The notes below the pieces were generated by a model. That model made no database searches. It had not been told where the DNA came from and worked only from the letters and a program-made list of their open reading frames with translations. From Chionis minor (Eukaryota; Chordata; Aves; Charadriiformes; Chionididae), in the NCBI GenBank assembly GCA_013398295.1, contig VZSF01010483.1, positions 48,059 to 112,058 of the forward strand: a stretch of 64,000 nucleotides of DNA. The letters run 5' to 3'. Of this stretch, positions 36,251 through 50,100 are shown in pieces (within the stretch, counting starts at the first letter, position 1; each line of letters opens with the position of its first letter). Made by a program: the position numbers and the translations under genes.

Positions 36251-38410
36251 CTAAGTATTTACTCACTGTATCATCTGGATTCATAACACAATTGTGGCTT
36301 AGACAAAAGCCAGGGTCTGATGTCATCTTTAGCAGCCCTACTTCTAAAGTAGCTTTTACCCCCATTACCACTAAAAGCAAGCCCTTGCCTATCTCCTTAC
36401 TTTTTTTTCTTTTCTTAAAGTTTTTCCCCAAACAGGATACAATCCTGTTCTAAAAGTGATAATGATACCTTAGAAACATCAATTGCTATGTCACTGGTCT
36501 TCTTGAAAGCTTAGAAACAGCCTTCTTTTTTTTCCTGGGAAACATTAAAAAATGCCGTATAGAAGCCCGGTAACAGAAGCCTAGTAGAGAAAAACAGTCA
36601 TCTGCAGAGTCCCAGGAAAGAAGGGAGAAAACCATTGAGGTGGTTTTGAATGACATGAAAGGAAAAAGAATAAGACTAACGAGCAGGTCTGAAACGTGCA
36701 ACTACAGTTTTGTTTACAATGTTTGAAGAAGTTTCAGTTTTAAAAAATTAAAAGGGATTTGTCACTAGCCTTTAAAATTGTAAAGATGCATGAACATCTG
36801 AGCCAATTAAATGCGCCCAAATGTGCCTAGGGTTAATACTTACCCTAATCTATAATATAGCTTGCAGATCTGAAGGCCAAAAATCAAACTGAAAAGCAAC
36901 CTGTTGAAGAGGGGTGCTTTGGAGGAGCCGAGGCTTCTTTCCAGTGGGGTTTTCTTTGGCATGGGCAGATTACCAGGGATGATACGTGATCTTGTATGCT
37001 ACAGAAGCCATTACTAACACAATAACTGAAGAACAGGGGTTGCAAAGGCTGTCCAAGCAGCTAGCTGACCATGGCCATGGCCAGGGGATGCAGAACAGAG
37101 CTCAAACAGCAGTAGCTAGCTGAGCACAAGTGGCCAGCTACCTCTAAAGTGCAAGTGATACCTTGGATAAAAGGTAGTGCCAGTCAGAGGCTATGGGACC
37201 TGACAATCAAAGACTCCTGAGTGAAAGCTGGCTTTGTAGATAAACTGTAGAGAAGAAATTTCAATAACTATGGAATACTTTGGGAACACAGTATTTAATA
37301 TTCATTAGCCTGTTTATCTAAATTTATTGAAAGGAAAAAAGGAAAGACATCTATCAAGCTATTTGATTTCCCTCTTGGAGGCAGGGATGGTGGAAGATTA
37401 TTTCACCATTTCCTCACAATGTTTCAGCTCTCCCAGCGTGCTGAGTAGGAGCACAAAATGGTGTTTACTAGAGACCTCCGAAACTTGTACCTATTCCTTA
37501 TTGCTCCCAGTTAAGTCATGGCAGAAAGGTAATACAAAGAAACTCCCCAAGATTATCATGTTCCTGAGCCTATAGCTCTGTCTTTCTTGAAGTACTCCAT
37601 AAACTGCAAATTATCATTTGCCGCAGGACAGAAATACTGTGGATAGAAAAGAGACTGAGTAGAGCATACTGTTAGGGTATATTCTCCACTGTTGTCCTGC
37701 ATATCAGGAGTTTCAGGAGACCTTGCTCATGTAGTCATGGCTCCTCACTTCTAGCTAAAAAATAATTAAATCTCACATTTGGTATAAGATTAAGCATTGT
37801 TCTTAATAAAGACGAAGATAACTGAAAATACCACAGGTCTCAAAATATCATATTAACAATACTTTGCTGATTATAAATTGCTCTCCTGAACTCACCCAGC
37901 AGACTTCAAGTCTCACTCCCCTATAGTTAAGCTTCTTAAGAAGTGGAGGAACCAAGTACTCTCTCCAAGGAGCTGATCCACAGAAAAGTCAACATACAAG
38001 TGCCTAAAGTGTTGCATGTCACTGGCCTAAAAAATTTTTCAAGTTGTCATCATTATTCTGCCAATGAAAAGTGTGGCTATTTCTATCTCTTAATACACTT
38101 GTACTTCACGTTCCCATTTCCTCAAATGATTCTACTGTCTGCCTCCTGTGCCTGTCTCTCCCACATGTTCATTGAAAACTGTTTGCTCTGCACTCTTCAT
38201 TTCCTTGGGTCATTCACTGTATTAGAGTAGCTTTTCATTCCAAATGGGGAGGATATGGGGAACAATTTCTCCATTTCAATAAACACTTCAGTGAAAGCCA
38301 TTTTAGACTATAAAATTGCTCCCAGGAGCACCGACCACTTTTTCTTCAAACAAAATCTGGTTTAGTAAAGGGACTGGAATTATACTTAATAACTTTCTTT
38401 AGCAGCTGAT

Positions 38411-38424
38411 GGGGGGGGAGGGGG
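38411..38424. repeat. G8-A-G5 run
   Basis: Eight G residues, an A, then five more G residues. Short low-complexity tract. Confidence 0.9.
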
Positions 38425-39708
38425 AAAGCTATGTGATCAACTTCTGAATACATCTGTATCTTGATTTTTACTTATCTTACTTCCATAAAGAAACTGGGCT
38501 TGGCGCCAGCTTTACTGTGTGAAATTACTTTTCTCCACATTCAACAAAAGCTCTCTTGATACAGAGTCCCAGAAGAATACAATATGAATTCAGCCTTCCT
38601 TAGCCACGTTACTTATAACCTGTGGCCATTTTCTTTTTAATAGTGTCAAAACCCAATAACTTTAATAAAAGGTGTAAATTCCCAATACAAACTAATGTGA
38701 AGTTTAAAACACATACACACACAAAACCAGCCAACAACACTATAGTGCAAAATATGATCCAATACCCAAAGTCTGTGATTAGACGACATCTTCATGTGAC
38801 TATGGTGCTTTTCTCAGTTACAGTTACATGGTCAAAAGCACAGGTAGCTCTAAGATTTCTCATTCTCAGGTTAAACACAAGTAGACCTCAACAGAGAAAT
38901 GTGATCTGTTATCTTTAATACCTTGCTCATACTAATGCTTGTTCTAGGGGTTTTTTTCCAATATTTCCCAAGTAAACTTCAAAAAGGAAGCTAAAAATTA
39001 ATTTACACATATGTATCTATAACATATTTTATCCTAAGGAGCTGGAAATAATTCAAAATTACCATCAGTGTACATGCAATTCACAATACAGGAGTGTAGC
39101 CTCTACTTCTGTGATGACTAATACCAGAAAGACAATAATTGTACTTGATTTTGCCAGTGGATTGTGAAATACATGGAAGGCCGTACAGTAGTCACTTTTA
39201 TGAAGTGAGATGTTTAGGAAATGAATGATTTTTAAGGACTGCATATTTTTTCTAACAATGCATCTAAATAGAGCAGATGAGCAAGCAGAGCTGATTTTAT
39301 ATTAACATATACACATCCTCAAACTTTCTGATGCTGTGATGTAGCTGAGCAAGAACTCTTGCTTTTATAAAAGTAAGCAATATTTTCAATTGCTAGTTAG
39401 GTATCTTCTTTATGTTTATTATTTATTCCATTCAACTTACATAAATTCTTGCTCTGTGATAACTGCCCAGTGTCTATACACAGCATCCTCAGCCTATCTT
39501 CTTCCCTTGCTCTCTTGCTTAAATCTGTCTATATTCTTTAACATGTGAAATTCATTAACAGTTGCCAGACTTTGGCTAGGACACAGAGCACATTGCAGAT
39601 GACACCATCCAGAAGCCTTATGGTTCTCTTCTCATTCTTTATGCATTTCTACCTTTCAGTCATATTTCTGCCACTGCTCCTTTGGTTGCATCATAACAGA
39701 ATATAATT

Positions 39709-39779
39709 GGGTTTTTTCCTTTGATTTTTTGGGTATTTTCTTTGTTTGGTTGTTTTGGGGTGGGTTTTGGGGCTTTTTT
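39709..39779. repeat. G/T-rich low-complexity tract
   Basis: Runs of T with GGG and GGGG clusters, with few A or C. It ends in a GGGG-T-GGG-TTTT-GGGG cluster. Confidence 0.85.
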
Positions 39780-42700
39780 CAATCTTCTTGTTAAACAACT
39801 CTTTTATAAGGAATTGGATATAACACAACAGCTAAGAGTGGTAAAGCTTTTTTTCACTTGTTTGATTTGCAATAGATTTATCCATGAGACAAGTAGAATT
39901 GATGGACCTGAACCATGGAGTGAGCTTTTCCAGAAGCATAACTTGTTGGGTTTTCTTCAATACAGAAATTATTAAATTTCTTCATTTACTTTTGTACCTG
40001 TCATGGATCTCAACCATATCTATTATCTTCTCACCAGAAGCCAGTGGCAATTTGACAAAACTATGGATAGCCCTTTGATCTTCATACCATACAATTATAC
40101 ACTCTTTTGCCTGGGATTATAATCTCATGTTTTAAGTGCTGATGATTCAGTAATGCTCTCCCAGTTTTCCCCTAGCTTCCCAAAAAGAACTTTGTCAAAG
40201 CTTACCAGGAATATCATAAGGTAGCAATGTATGTTTTGTCATACAGACCTATAGAAAATACTTATAATGCCCCACTGATAACTACGTCTTCAAAACAGAT
40301 TTAAGATCTTCCGTCATGCAAAAGCTGGATATTTGGATCACAGTGTCAGTTCATGCTATCTCAGCACAAAACCACTTACTTGGAGACTGTGAATGCAGCT
40401 TCTGTTTGACACCAGGCAAGGGTCATGCTTCTTGTTGTTAATTCACCGTACTTCACAGTTCTTGAACTTCACCCTTATAAAACTAAGCAGCAGTCATCAC
40501 CCATCCACAGCTGCCTAACTTCAGTTTATACCCTTGCTTTGCTTGCTAGTTTAAAATTTTGCCTTATTACTGGTGTCATTATCGGTGGTGGTAAGAAAAA
40601 AAATTCAAGCAAGTACTTTATCCTCAGAAATTACCTACGTGGATGTAAGACAGTCATCCAGCTGAGAGCAAATTGAAATTGTTTCATTAGATTTAGCTCT
40701 GTAATGTAATATTTATCCAATAACTGTACTCTGTGTTGGCCACGTGTTCCAAGATACCCACATCTGCATATGAATAAAAACAACACTTTGACAAAAGACA
40801 CTTTGAAATAGCAGGACCAAAAAGGTAATATAACTCTAAGGAATAGTGCAAAGCACGGAAATTTCCCCTAAATGTTTATTGTTAACTACATAATTTAAAA
40901 ATACTTATTATTGTCCATGATTTCTTTTATGTTTATAGACAGTCTACTAGGCAATAATAATTTAATTTTTATTATTTTTTTACTCTAGTGTTTGTGTTTC
41001 ATTCATACATACGCCTCATTTGGGGTGTTACATGAGAAGTGCAAAGTGTCAACACGTCATTTTTTAAAAGTCTAGCTAAACGTATACTTTCTTCTTTTGG
41101 GGAATTAGAGATTTTTGCTTAAGCCTCAGCTAAAGATTCTTTTCTTCTGCACTAGTGTGTAAATCAATATAAGAGAATAATCTCCAACACAGCCAAAAGC
41201 ATGACGCTCGTAATACTGATAGAAGTACTTTTCTTTAGCTTCAACACCACAACCAAATGACAGAGACAGAATTTCTTAACTTCTGATTCAAAGACAGGAT
41301 ACTCAGTGCAGTCAGCCTGGCTGTTCTGGATGTGTGAACATGCACCTGTGTTGCAAGCAGAAATGTTAAATCAGGGACTTAATGCTTACAGAGGGATTTT
41401 ATTCACTTAGGTTAGCTTGTTGAACTAGATATATGTAAGCTCTGAGGTTAATAAATCTGGAAACAGAGCTCCACATGACTCAATAGACACTACCGTGCCT
41501 GTTGAAGCTGTGTAAGCAATTTCTTCAATACAAAGCATGCTTTTCCGTTTTAGTATGTTTTATTACTACTGAATGAAGAGTCCCATTCTTTATTGTTGGT
41601 TGCTGTTTCCAGTTGTAACTGGTTATGTCTCTATCCTTCTGAAGTGATGGTGCAGCTCTCAGAGACACACGAGCCTCTATATTTTGGCTCTAAATCTGCA
41701 TAGCCGAAGTCATCAGAAATTCAGCCACCCCCCTTTTCTGGGGTAGCGATAATAGCCACTGGTGGGACTCAAGCATATATATCCTCATTCAACACCTCCT
41801 CCTTGATGCAGTAAACTTGTAAAATACTCTTGCTTCTTTCATTCAGAATCTCTACCATTTAATTATGTCTGTCCTGGAAGATGAATACATACCAACTGTT
41901 TTTACCCTAGTCGTGCTAGTTTCTTCACATTCTACTGATGCTGAAAAGTGAAAAGATGAAACCTTGCAAAAGACAAGTAAATATAGGTCAGCTCTGATGA
42001 AGTCAAAGCATCAATATAAAAGGAAGAATATTAAGCTACTAAGGCAACTTGTGAGAACTGTTTCCTCCCACTCTGCCTTGATTTAAGGCGCATGTAATTT
42101 CCAGGTCTCTCTCCAGAGTAGTCTAAGCAAGATTAGGCCATTCTTTTGCTGCTAGTCCAATGAAGGTTTTTCTGTGATTAATCTATAAGACAAACTGCAT
42201 GTTTCCACCAACCTTGTACTTAAAAGCAATCAATGCAGCTATTTCACATCTTTTTAATAAAACCACTCACGTAGTCATTCACATACATGTCACCTAATCA
42301 GCCACTGCATTTGATAGTCAGTCACGGCACTAATCACTATCTTTCTAAAATCCCTATCTCACTCCTGATTTAATAATGAGTAATGCTCATGATAGCTTAA
42401 TGTATATGTTAAAAAGTGTTAGTAATGTGACTAGCCCAAACCTTCCCTTCCTCCTTGTGGCAATTGAAGCCAACATCGCAAATAAACACTCAGAATCTCT
42501 ATCAATGTTCAGCAGCACAGACGGCAAGAGGCACGTATCAGCAGCATCTGGTTTTTGTTACCGCACACAACATTACTCAACTTGTATCTAAGCCTTTGAA
42601 TTTGCAAACTTGCTTTTTCCCCACTGTGCATTCATTGCCTTTTGCTGTCACTTCAGCCTTGTTTGGTAACCCTCAGCCCTAGATAATTGATTGCTCTCTT

Positions 42701-45654
42701 CACTATCTCTTTGTGCAAAGAGTTACACTAAATCGAAACTGCCACCTTTAAATTATTGCGCAGCCTTCACACTTAGGTATTAGCAGTATGTTAAACTGTT
42801 ATCCCCAATCTATACTATAAAGTTGATTGTTTTAATTAAAATGTTCTCGGTGCTCTCTAAAGATGATCCTTGTTTTCCCCTTGCTGCTCACTTACGAATC
42901 ATAAAAACTTTCTAATTATCCCATATTAATTTTGGAATGAATTTACATAATTTTACTTGCTCAGTGTTAGGGTAACTTCATGTATGTACAGGTGTGCAGA
43001 TGGATATATTTCATCAGTGAAGCACATTTAGTGGAATATGCCATAATTTACTTTTCCAGATGGGACATCAAGTGAATGTGTCAGCAATATGTGCTGGCAT
43101 TACAGTGATCGTAATGATTTTTTCACCCTGACTTTTGTCTGGTGCTAATATTTGACTTGCTCTTCCTGGAACTCACTGGCTGACCAAGCTGAGTGAAGAA
43201 AAAAGGCAGGATGAGAATTTAGAAGGAATATTAATGATATTCAGGATTATTTAATACCCGAATAAGAATCATGTACCAAAATGCCTGATGTGATCTTAGT
43301 ACAGGAAGAAAACACCTTTCTTCACTGTGGACTCATATCTCACTTTAAAAAATGACCAATGTAAACTCTAGATAGTTGTTCACATCGGTGTTGGGCTACA
43401 CAGTCTAAAAAAGAAAGACAGATTACACATTTATAGTAGGTTAAGAGTCCGTCTGTAGTGGTGAGTCCATCAGGATTAACCACATATGCTTACTGCCAAC
43501 TGCTGCTGTTTACCATGGAACTTGAGCAGTGAAGGTCCACAACTGACTAGTCCAAATCCTTGCATCTCATGATTTTGAATGTTAAGGTTGTAAACATTAA
43601 CTTAACGCAAAGACATCTGCTAAAAGTTCTTTACTCCAGAAGGTATCAAATGCATGCCTATAAGAGTGTTTGCTAAGGTATACATTTTAGTCTGCCTGCT
43701 ATTCCTTACCTATTTCTAAGCTTTGTGTCTTGTTCCACTCACTAAGTTTCCAATAGCACATTACCAGAGCCACAAGCAAGCACCTGAACGTCAAGCCTTA
43801 TAAAGTCCATTCAGGTATTTTCTGAACATGAACACAAAGCTCCACTACTGCACAAGAAAAGCAGTTTTAAATTTAGAGGATACCACCTTAGATTCTTCAT
43901 TTAGAAGTATTTTCTCTATAGGTGGTTTGTAAGTCACTTCGTTGTGACTTACTCTCAACAAGACTTCAAAAACTAAAACTAAGCTACTGCTGAACATAGT
44001 GAACCATTTACGCCATAATTGTTCCAAACAAAACAGACAAATCCAAAACTCTGTAGAAAGATGGATACGTATTTCATTTCACAGGTAGCATTTTAGTTTC
44101 ACTAAGGACCTATCAATCAATCAAGTTTGGCAGTTTTGGGTATTCCGTTTTTTTTTAAATGGAAAGAACTCCTATATCAAAGTTATAGCATTTAATAATT
44201 GACCGAATACAGAGTTTAAAACATTTAAACTTTTGAAGCTAAATGTAAAAATTTATTTTTTTTGTAAATACACTCGATAATTGAAATTCTGCTAGGTCTT
44301 CTAGCTAGTTGCATATACTAGGATGTAACCACATTAAACAATCCACTCGTCCTGTAAAATAGAGACTCATTAATACAATCTCAAAATATTATCTTTTCTG
44401 TGGTCTAATTCCAAGTATATGTTTCACTGAAGAAACGACAATACATGTGATTAATGAATACTTACAATTTTTTCATTTTTAAAAAACTTTCTACAGGCTT
44501 TGTACTTTTCACCACTCAGCATGTAACTCTTGCTATAATTAATGACAAATCCATTAATGAATGAACATACGTAGACAATTTTAAACTCACTTTTATTTAA
44601 ACTATTTCTCAAAACAATAATTAAATTCATTTGAAGTTTTACAAGCAAATTAAAATTAAGCTACTGTCTTCTAAATTAAGGAGAATAAAAGCAAGCATTA
44701 AATCCAAATTATCAGGATTTTATATTGAATTTATAAGCATCCTTTTAGATACACAGAAACTAGCGCTTCCATAATTGCTAGTATTCCCATGTGCTTCTTT
44801 CCTGCCTGCCTTTCCTGAACTGCCTTCCACTTACAGCTGCGAGGGCGAGTGCTCCAGCAAATGAAACTCCAGGATGTGGAGTCAGGCATGCGGGAATGAG
44901 AAATACATAGCAAGTTAGTACCTGTGCCACTTCTAGTCTTGGTCATTTGTCCAATGTCACAAAAAACTTCAAAAGCACAAGGGATAGTATTGCATTTCTC
45001 AAATGTAGAACTGAGTTACCTTTACACGTCTATGCTTTCTATTCCTACATTTCTTCACCTTGCTCCAGACGTGCTCTCTGGTTTTGACAACCCATGAGAA
45101 CCATACACATCAGTCACCTCCATGATAGTTTTCCAGTTTCTTCCCTTAACACTGCTTGTCCTGAACTGTAAACAAAATTAAGGATCTGAAGAAAAAGACT
45201 GACTTGCAACATAAATTCAAGGCCTACTATCAGCTCAAAGGGAAAAAATTCAGGTCATTTGTGTAAAACACATATTTTTAAATGTATTTATTTTATATAT
45301 ATAACTGACACGTCTTATTTTGAGGTTTTGTGCCTACAGAACAATGGACCAAGCTCATAATAAAGAGTTACTAACAAGTCTGGTGTAATACTAGGAATGA
45401 GGACCTGAAAGTGAGGGTTCAAGGACTGACCATTGCGCTCAGTCACAGCATGGCAGTAGAAGTCACCACCACAGCAGCAGCTAGATACTAGCTAGATGGC
45501 GCTGTAAGTATGCCAAGTCCAACAGAGCTTTCTGACTCTTACTGGAAGTCTTACAATCCTGTGCAGAGGTCAACATTTCCTGGCTATTTTTACCTGACTC
45601 AGTAGATGAAAGGGTAGAAAATGGAGAAAAGGACAAGCAGTAAATACCACCCAA

Positions 45655-45684
45655 GCATTCATATCACCTGGCATTCATATCACC
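45655..45684. repeat. 14-bp direct repeat, 16-bp period
   Basis: gcattcatatcacc occurs at 45655-45668 and again at 45671-45684, separated by TG. Confidence 0.9.
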
Positions 45685-46692
45685 CAAGATGTTTAAACTA
45701 AGCTTTTGGATTTTGTCACTCGAACTCACAAACTTCTAAAAATAATGTGCCTAATCTGAAATATGCAAGCACTTTAAAAAAATAAAAAAGCATCATCAGC
45801 CTTTCAGTTCTCCCCCACATTTAATAAAAACACTAGTATAAACTCTGGAAGGTTATGAAGCACCATCTTACAAAAACAGAGGCTGTTGCCTCTGCATAGA
45901 TTCCAGGCTGTTTCCACAGCATTTAGAAGTAAGGAGCAGTCAGAAACTGCTGTCTCTTAAAAGTGTTTCTATCAAGATGGTTTTGCTCCCTTAAGAGCAC
46001 TTAACAGTGCTGAAAAGTGATTCCAACCCTCACAAACAATGATAGTGAGTTTTTTAACACTTATCTTCACAGAGAAACTCAAAGATGGAAAAGCAGTCAG
46101 CGATGTCATTGAACAATTTACATTACAAACGACAATAGTACCAAAATCAAGAGCAAAAGGAATTTTAACCCCACATGTAGAATCCTGCTCAAACCAAAGT
46201 CTTTTTGAAGAACAGAGTTGCTCGCTTCCTTCCTCTTGTTTTTTCCCTCCAGTTGGTGTACTAATTCAGACTTTTACGTAATTAGTGCTGCCATGAAGTT
46301 AAATACAATAGCACACTGTCATAACTTCAGAAATCACTTGAGATTATTATGTACACACACACACCCCCCTTATAGTTTCCACTCTTCCTAGTGTTATGCT
46401 CACCCCTCCCCTGCTTCTCTGGGTCCTAAAGTTGGACACTTCAGTTTGGTGGGGGCTGGGGGGCTATTGCAAGTTGTCAGCGTCTTGTGTACTTTACAGG
46501 TAGTAATACCATTTTGAATGACTTACATGACTTCTTCCTCACCTAGTGTCCACTTGCAGTCACTTCTATGTTAATTAAGACTTTACATCATCTTCACCGG
46601 TTTGCAATTCCACGTTACAGTCTTCATTAACTACATTTTACATCTGTTAGATGCCATTTCTTTGCTCTCTTTGTTACACTTCAAAGACATTT

Positions 46693-47130
46693 TCACAGAA
46701 TCTCAGGGGTTGGAAGGGACCTCCGGAGATCATCTAGTCCAACCCTCCAGCCAAACTAGGTCCACATAGAGCAGGTTGTACAGGATGGCATCCAGGTGGG
46801 TTTTGAGTATCTCCAGAAAAGGAGACTCCACCACCTCTCTGGGCAGCCTGTTCCAGTGCTCTGCAACCCCCAAAGCAAAGAAGGTCCTCCTCATGTTTAG
46901 ATGGAACTTCCTATGTTCAAATTTGTGCCTGTTACTTCTTGTCCTATCACTAGGCACCACTGAAAAAAGACTGGCCACCCCCCCCTGGCACCATCCCTTT
47001 AAGTATTTATAAGCATTGATGAGATCCCCCCTCAGTCTTCTCTTCTCCAGGCTAAAAAGACTCAACTCCCTCAACGTTTCCTCATAAGAAAGTTGTTACA
47101 GTCCCACAATCATCTTCGTAGTGCTAGTTT
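46693..47130 (-). mobile_element. Truncated CR1 LINE 3' end with preserved ORF2 C-terminus
   Basis: About 440 bp CR1 copy on the minus strand. On the plus strand it starts 'tcacagaatctcaggggttg', the complement of the CR1 3' end. It ends near 'atcatcttcgtag' at 47122, so it is 5'-truncated. Its minus-strand frame from 47074 to 46730 encodes 114 residues without a stop. These include [44 protein letters not shown] and [14 protein letters not shown], all conserved in the C-terminal part of the CR1 ORF2 protein. Neither the reverse transcriptase nor the endonuclease is present, so the copy is inert. Low divergence and the intact frame suggest it is younger than the other CR1 pieces here. Confidence 0.96.
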
Positions 47131-50100
47131 TGTTCCGCTGCAGGTCTGCATTGTGTTAGCTGACCACTGGTGAGTTCTTTGCAGCCATAAGCAGTGCCAG
47201 TCTATGCCCCATGACTTGTCACCTCCCTGCACTCCTCTACACTGCCCTCGGTCTCCCCAATTCTTAAGGCCTCTGCTATCACGGCAGGCCTGTATAGCTC
47301 TAAACTGTACCATTATGTCAGTCATAAAAGTCTCATTCTACATAGAATAACGACTTATTACTACTATCTCTATTAAATTATGGTTGTACCACACCAAAAT
47401 AAGGAAAGGAAAATAACTGGCCGTAATCACCTATGAAGTCAGAAGAAAAATTGCTATTACAGCTAAATCAAGTCAAAAAAGCTCCAGGCAGGTCAAGACA
47501 AATTCAAACAGAGCAAGCCTGACAGTTTCAGAGAGAGCAAGCCTCAGCTCTGAGGTCTTGCAAACTCAAGAGCAAGCTTGTGTCCTGCAAAGGCATCGCT
47601 GTGTTACCGACCTACAGGATATTACAGTATGTATGGTCAAGGTAGAACTACAGTAGGTGTTGCATGTGATACTAACATCTAATATCTCTGAGGAGGCCTG
47701 ATTTCTAGAGTGGTGTTCAATTTCTCCTGTAGCCATGCCAAGGCTGTACAAGACAAAGTGTGTACATAAAAAATAAAAGTTTAACTGGTGTTTCAGTTTT
47801 GCTGTAGATCTCCAAAAGATCACTGTCAAGATGGGGAACCCTGTGAAGTGATTATATCATGCATGTGGCTGGTAGTAGCAAGATACGGAGACAGGAATGA
47901 GTGCCCATACAGGAGAAGCTTTTAAATCCAGCCCCATCAGAGCAACAATCCCTATCTTCAGTCTCTTATTTTCATTCATCAAGCTTAACAGCTGTGAAAC
48001 CATGTACCAGCAGAGTTTTAAACTTCCTTTGACCTGGTGAACTAACCCATCATGCTATTATGAGTCTGTAAGGAACCACCTTTCTTGTGTGACATGCAAC
48101 CAAAAGTAAATCATCACAACACACCAAAACCAATCCCTTTCTAGATATTATCAACATCAGAATTCTGATTAAAACCTTGTGGTTTGAAATGACTGTAAAA
48201 AAAAAAAAAAAATCTGTATTCTGTCAGTTCCTAAACCAGAAGGAGAAGTCCTCAAGTGAGATGAATTACTTATTTACAGAGGGTCTAAATAATGCACCAG
48301 TAGGATTCAAAGTTGTTATTACCTAATCAATCTGAACAAAACTAGGTGATGAATTAATACAGCAATTCATGTTTTTCAAAGGCAAGTAGAAATGAAGAAA
48401 AAGAATCAGCACTGGCCTAGAATTTATCAGTTTAGACAACTTTTAGTCAAATTGCTTTCACATTTATCACATATTTTAATCTTCCCTACTACTGTTGAAA
48501 TACATCTTTTTCAAGCACAATTAGGTTTAGCATTATTTTGATCACAGAAATATTTTTAAATAAAGGGAAAATAATTAATTCCCTTCTTTAAAAAAACATT
48601 ACTTGAATGGATTAATGAAGCTTCCTATGATTGTTAAATAAATGACAGGACTTTTTTTTTTCAGACAATTAAGCATTTTGTTTGAATAAATGAAACAAGT
48701 CATATTAAGAACGCAGATCATAAACTCTCCCACCTCAAGGCTTGATGTTATAGTGTATTTCTATTGAGGATGAAACCCTCTGAATGACTGCTTCTACATC
48801 TTCAAATGTAATTAAAAAGCAGTCAAAGTTTATTTAAGATAATATTTCCTAAAACTTTTGCTCCATTCCTCTGCCCTGTCTACAGTTCCTCGCTGCACCA
48901 GACTCAAGTGCATGAGAGACAGCGATAAACATCACTGAAGTCATCTTTTACTTCACAGTCTGTTCAGGTTCTTCAATAGTCCCCAAACTTGCTTTGAAAC
49001 CTCCTGTCTCTTCCACAAACAGTTTTCTTTTGGAATATAAAATATTCCCTGCTTGGTCATTTGATTAAACAGGTATCACAATTTGGTTTCTATTGACATC
49101 CTGATAATTGAAATCCTGTCATTTCCCCCTACTTTCCCTTCCAGAGCCTGAAATACATCTGTCTCAAAACCTGTCAGGCTGCCTGCATTTCCCCTCACCC
49201 ACTCCCAGTGGGCCTTTGATTGGTTAGATAACTCTGGTTGATTAGTATTTGGATTTGATTTTTCCTGTAGCCCAACTTATCTCATGATTTGCAGCAAGAA
49301 CATTTAGGTTTTGCACCAAAAACTTATCCCCGCTACTTACTTCTATGGATATTATTAATCTACCAATGCATATAAATAGGATGACTCTTCCCTACCTTCC
49401 ATCCTAGTTCTGAAAGAGCTCATACAATGGAGAAAATGTTATATCATAGCCATTTATGTGCACAAGAAATCAACTGTATAAAACGCCAAGCTTTATTTAA
49501 TTCACAGATTGCTGAACAATTTCTGTGTCTGTCATCAGAACAGAGAAGTCTTCCCACTATTTTGACTAGTTGAAACATTTGCTTAACCTATCACCTAACA
49601 ACACTCAGCACACCGAAATTAACTTGTAAAATGCTTGGCACTAGGTTAACATCTTGAATCAATTGTCTGAGTTACAACTCTACATTTTCAACAGCATGAT
49701 CTAGAGGGAAATTTACTCATTACGCTATTTTGATGAAAAGCCTCAAACTAATAGAAAAGATTTCTGAAGTTGTTAAGAAAAATTTCTCCAGTGTTTCCTC
49801 TAGGTTGGAAATTAGTTTTTTATATGTATCAGAGTCAATGGCAAAAATGTTTTCTTTCAGTCTAGAGCATCTCTAGAGTTTTGATTTCTTTATAGCAAAC
49901 ACTGCTAGAGACTACCACCAGCAAAGCTCTTTTGTGGCCAGTAATGTATCAAACAGTACAAAAATCGTGATGTTATGATTTACTGTTACATAAATACCAC
50001 TTCAACTTCGTTGTACGTTTCTGAATTAGTAATGCTGCGGTTGAGATTAATTACATACAAATATCACGCAAATAGTAGATATTTTCTCTGCTTGTAATTT

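Larger units (their letters stand above)
30651..46692. other. Long unassigned AT-rich non-coding stretch
   Basis: About 16 kb with no recognised gene. It holds a TATAAAAG-containing stretch (about 32639), a 19-bp tandem duplication (33356-33393), a long hairpin (35223-35304) and adjacent palindrome (35316-35330), A/C-rich and G/T-rich low-complexity tracts (36180-36250, 39709-39779), G runs (38411-38424, 46450-46463) and a spaced 14-bp duplication (45655-45684). The ORFs are short and unrecognised. Confidence 0.6.
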
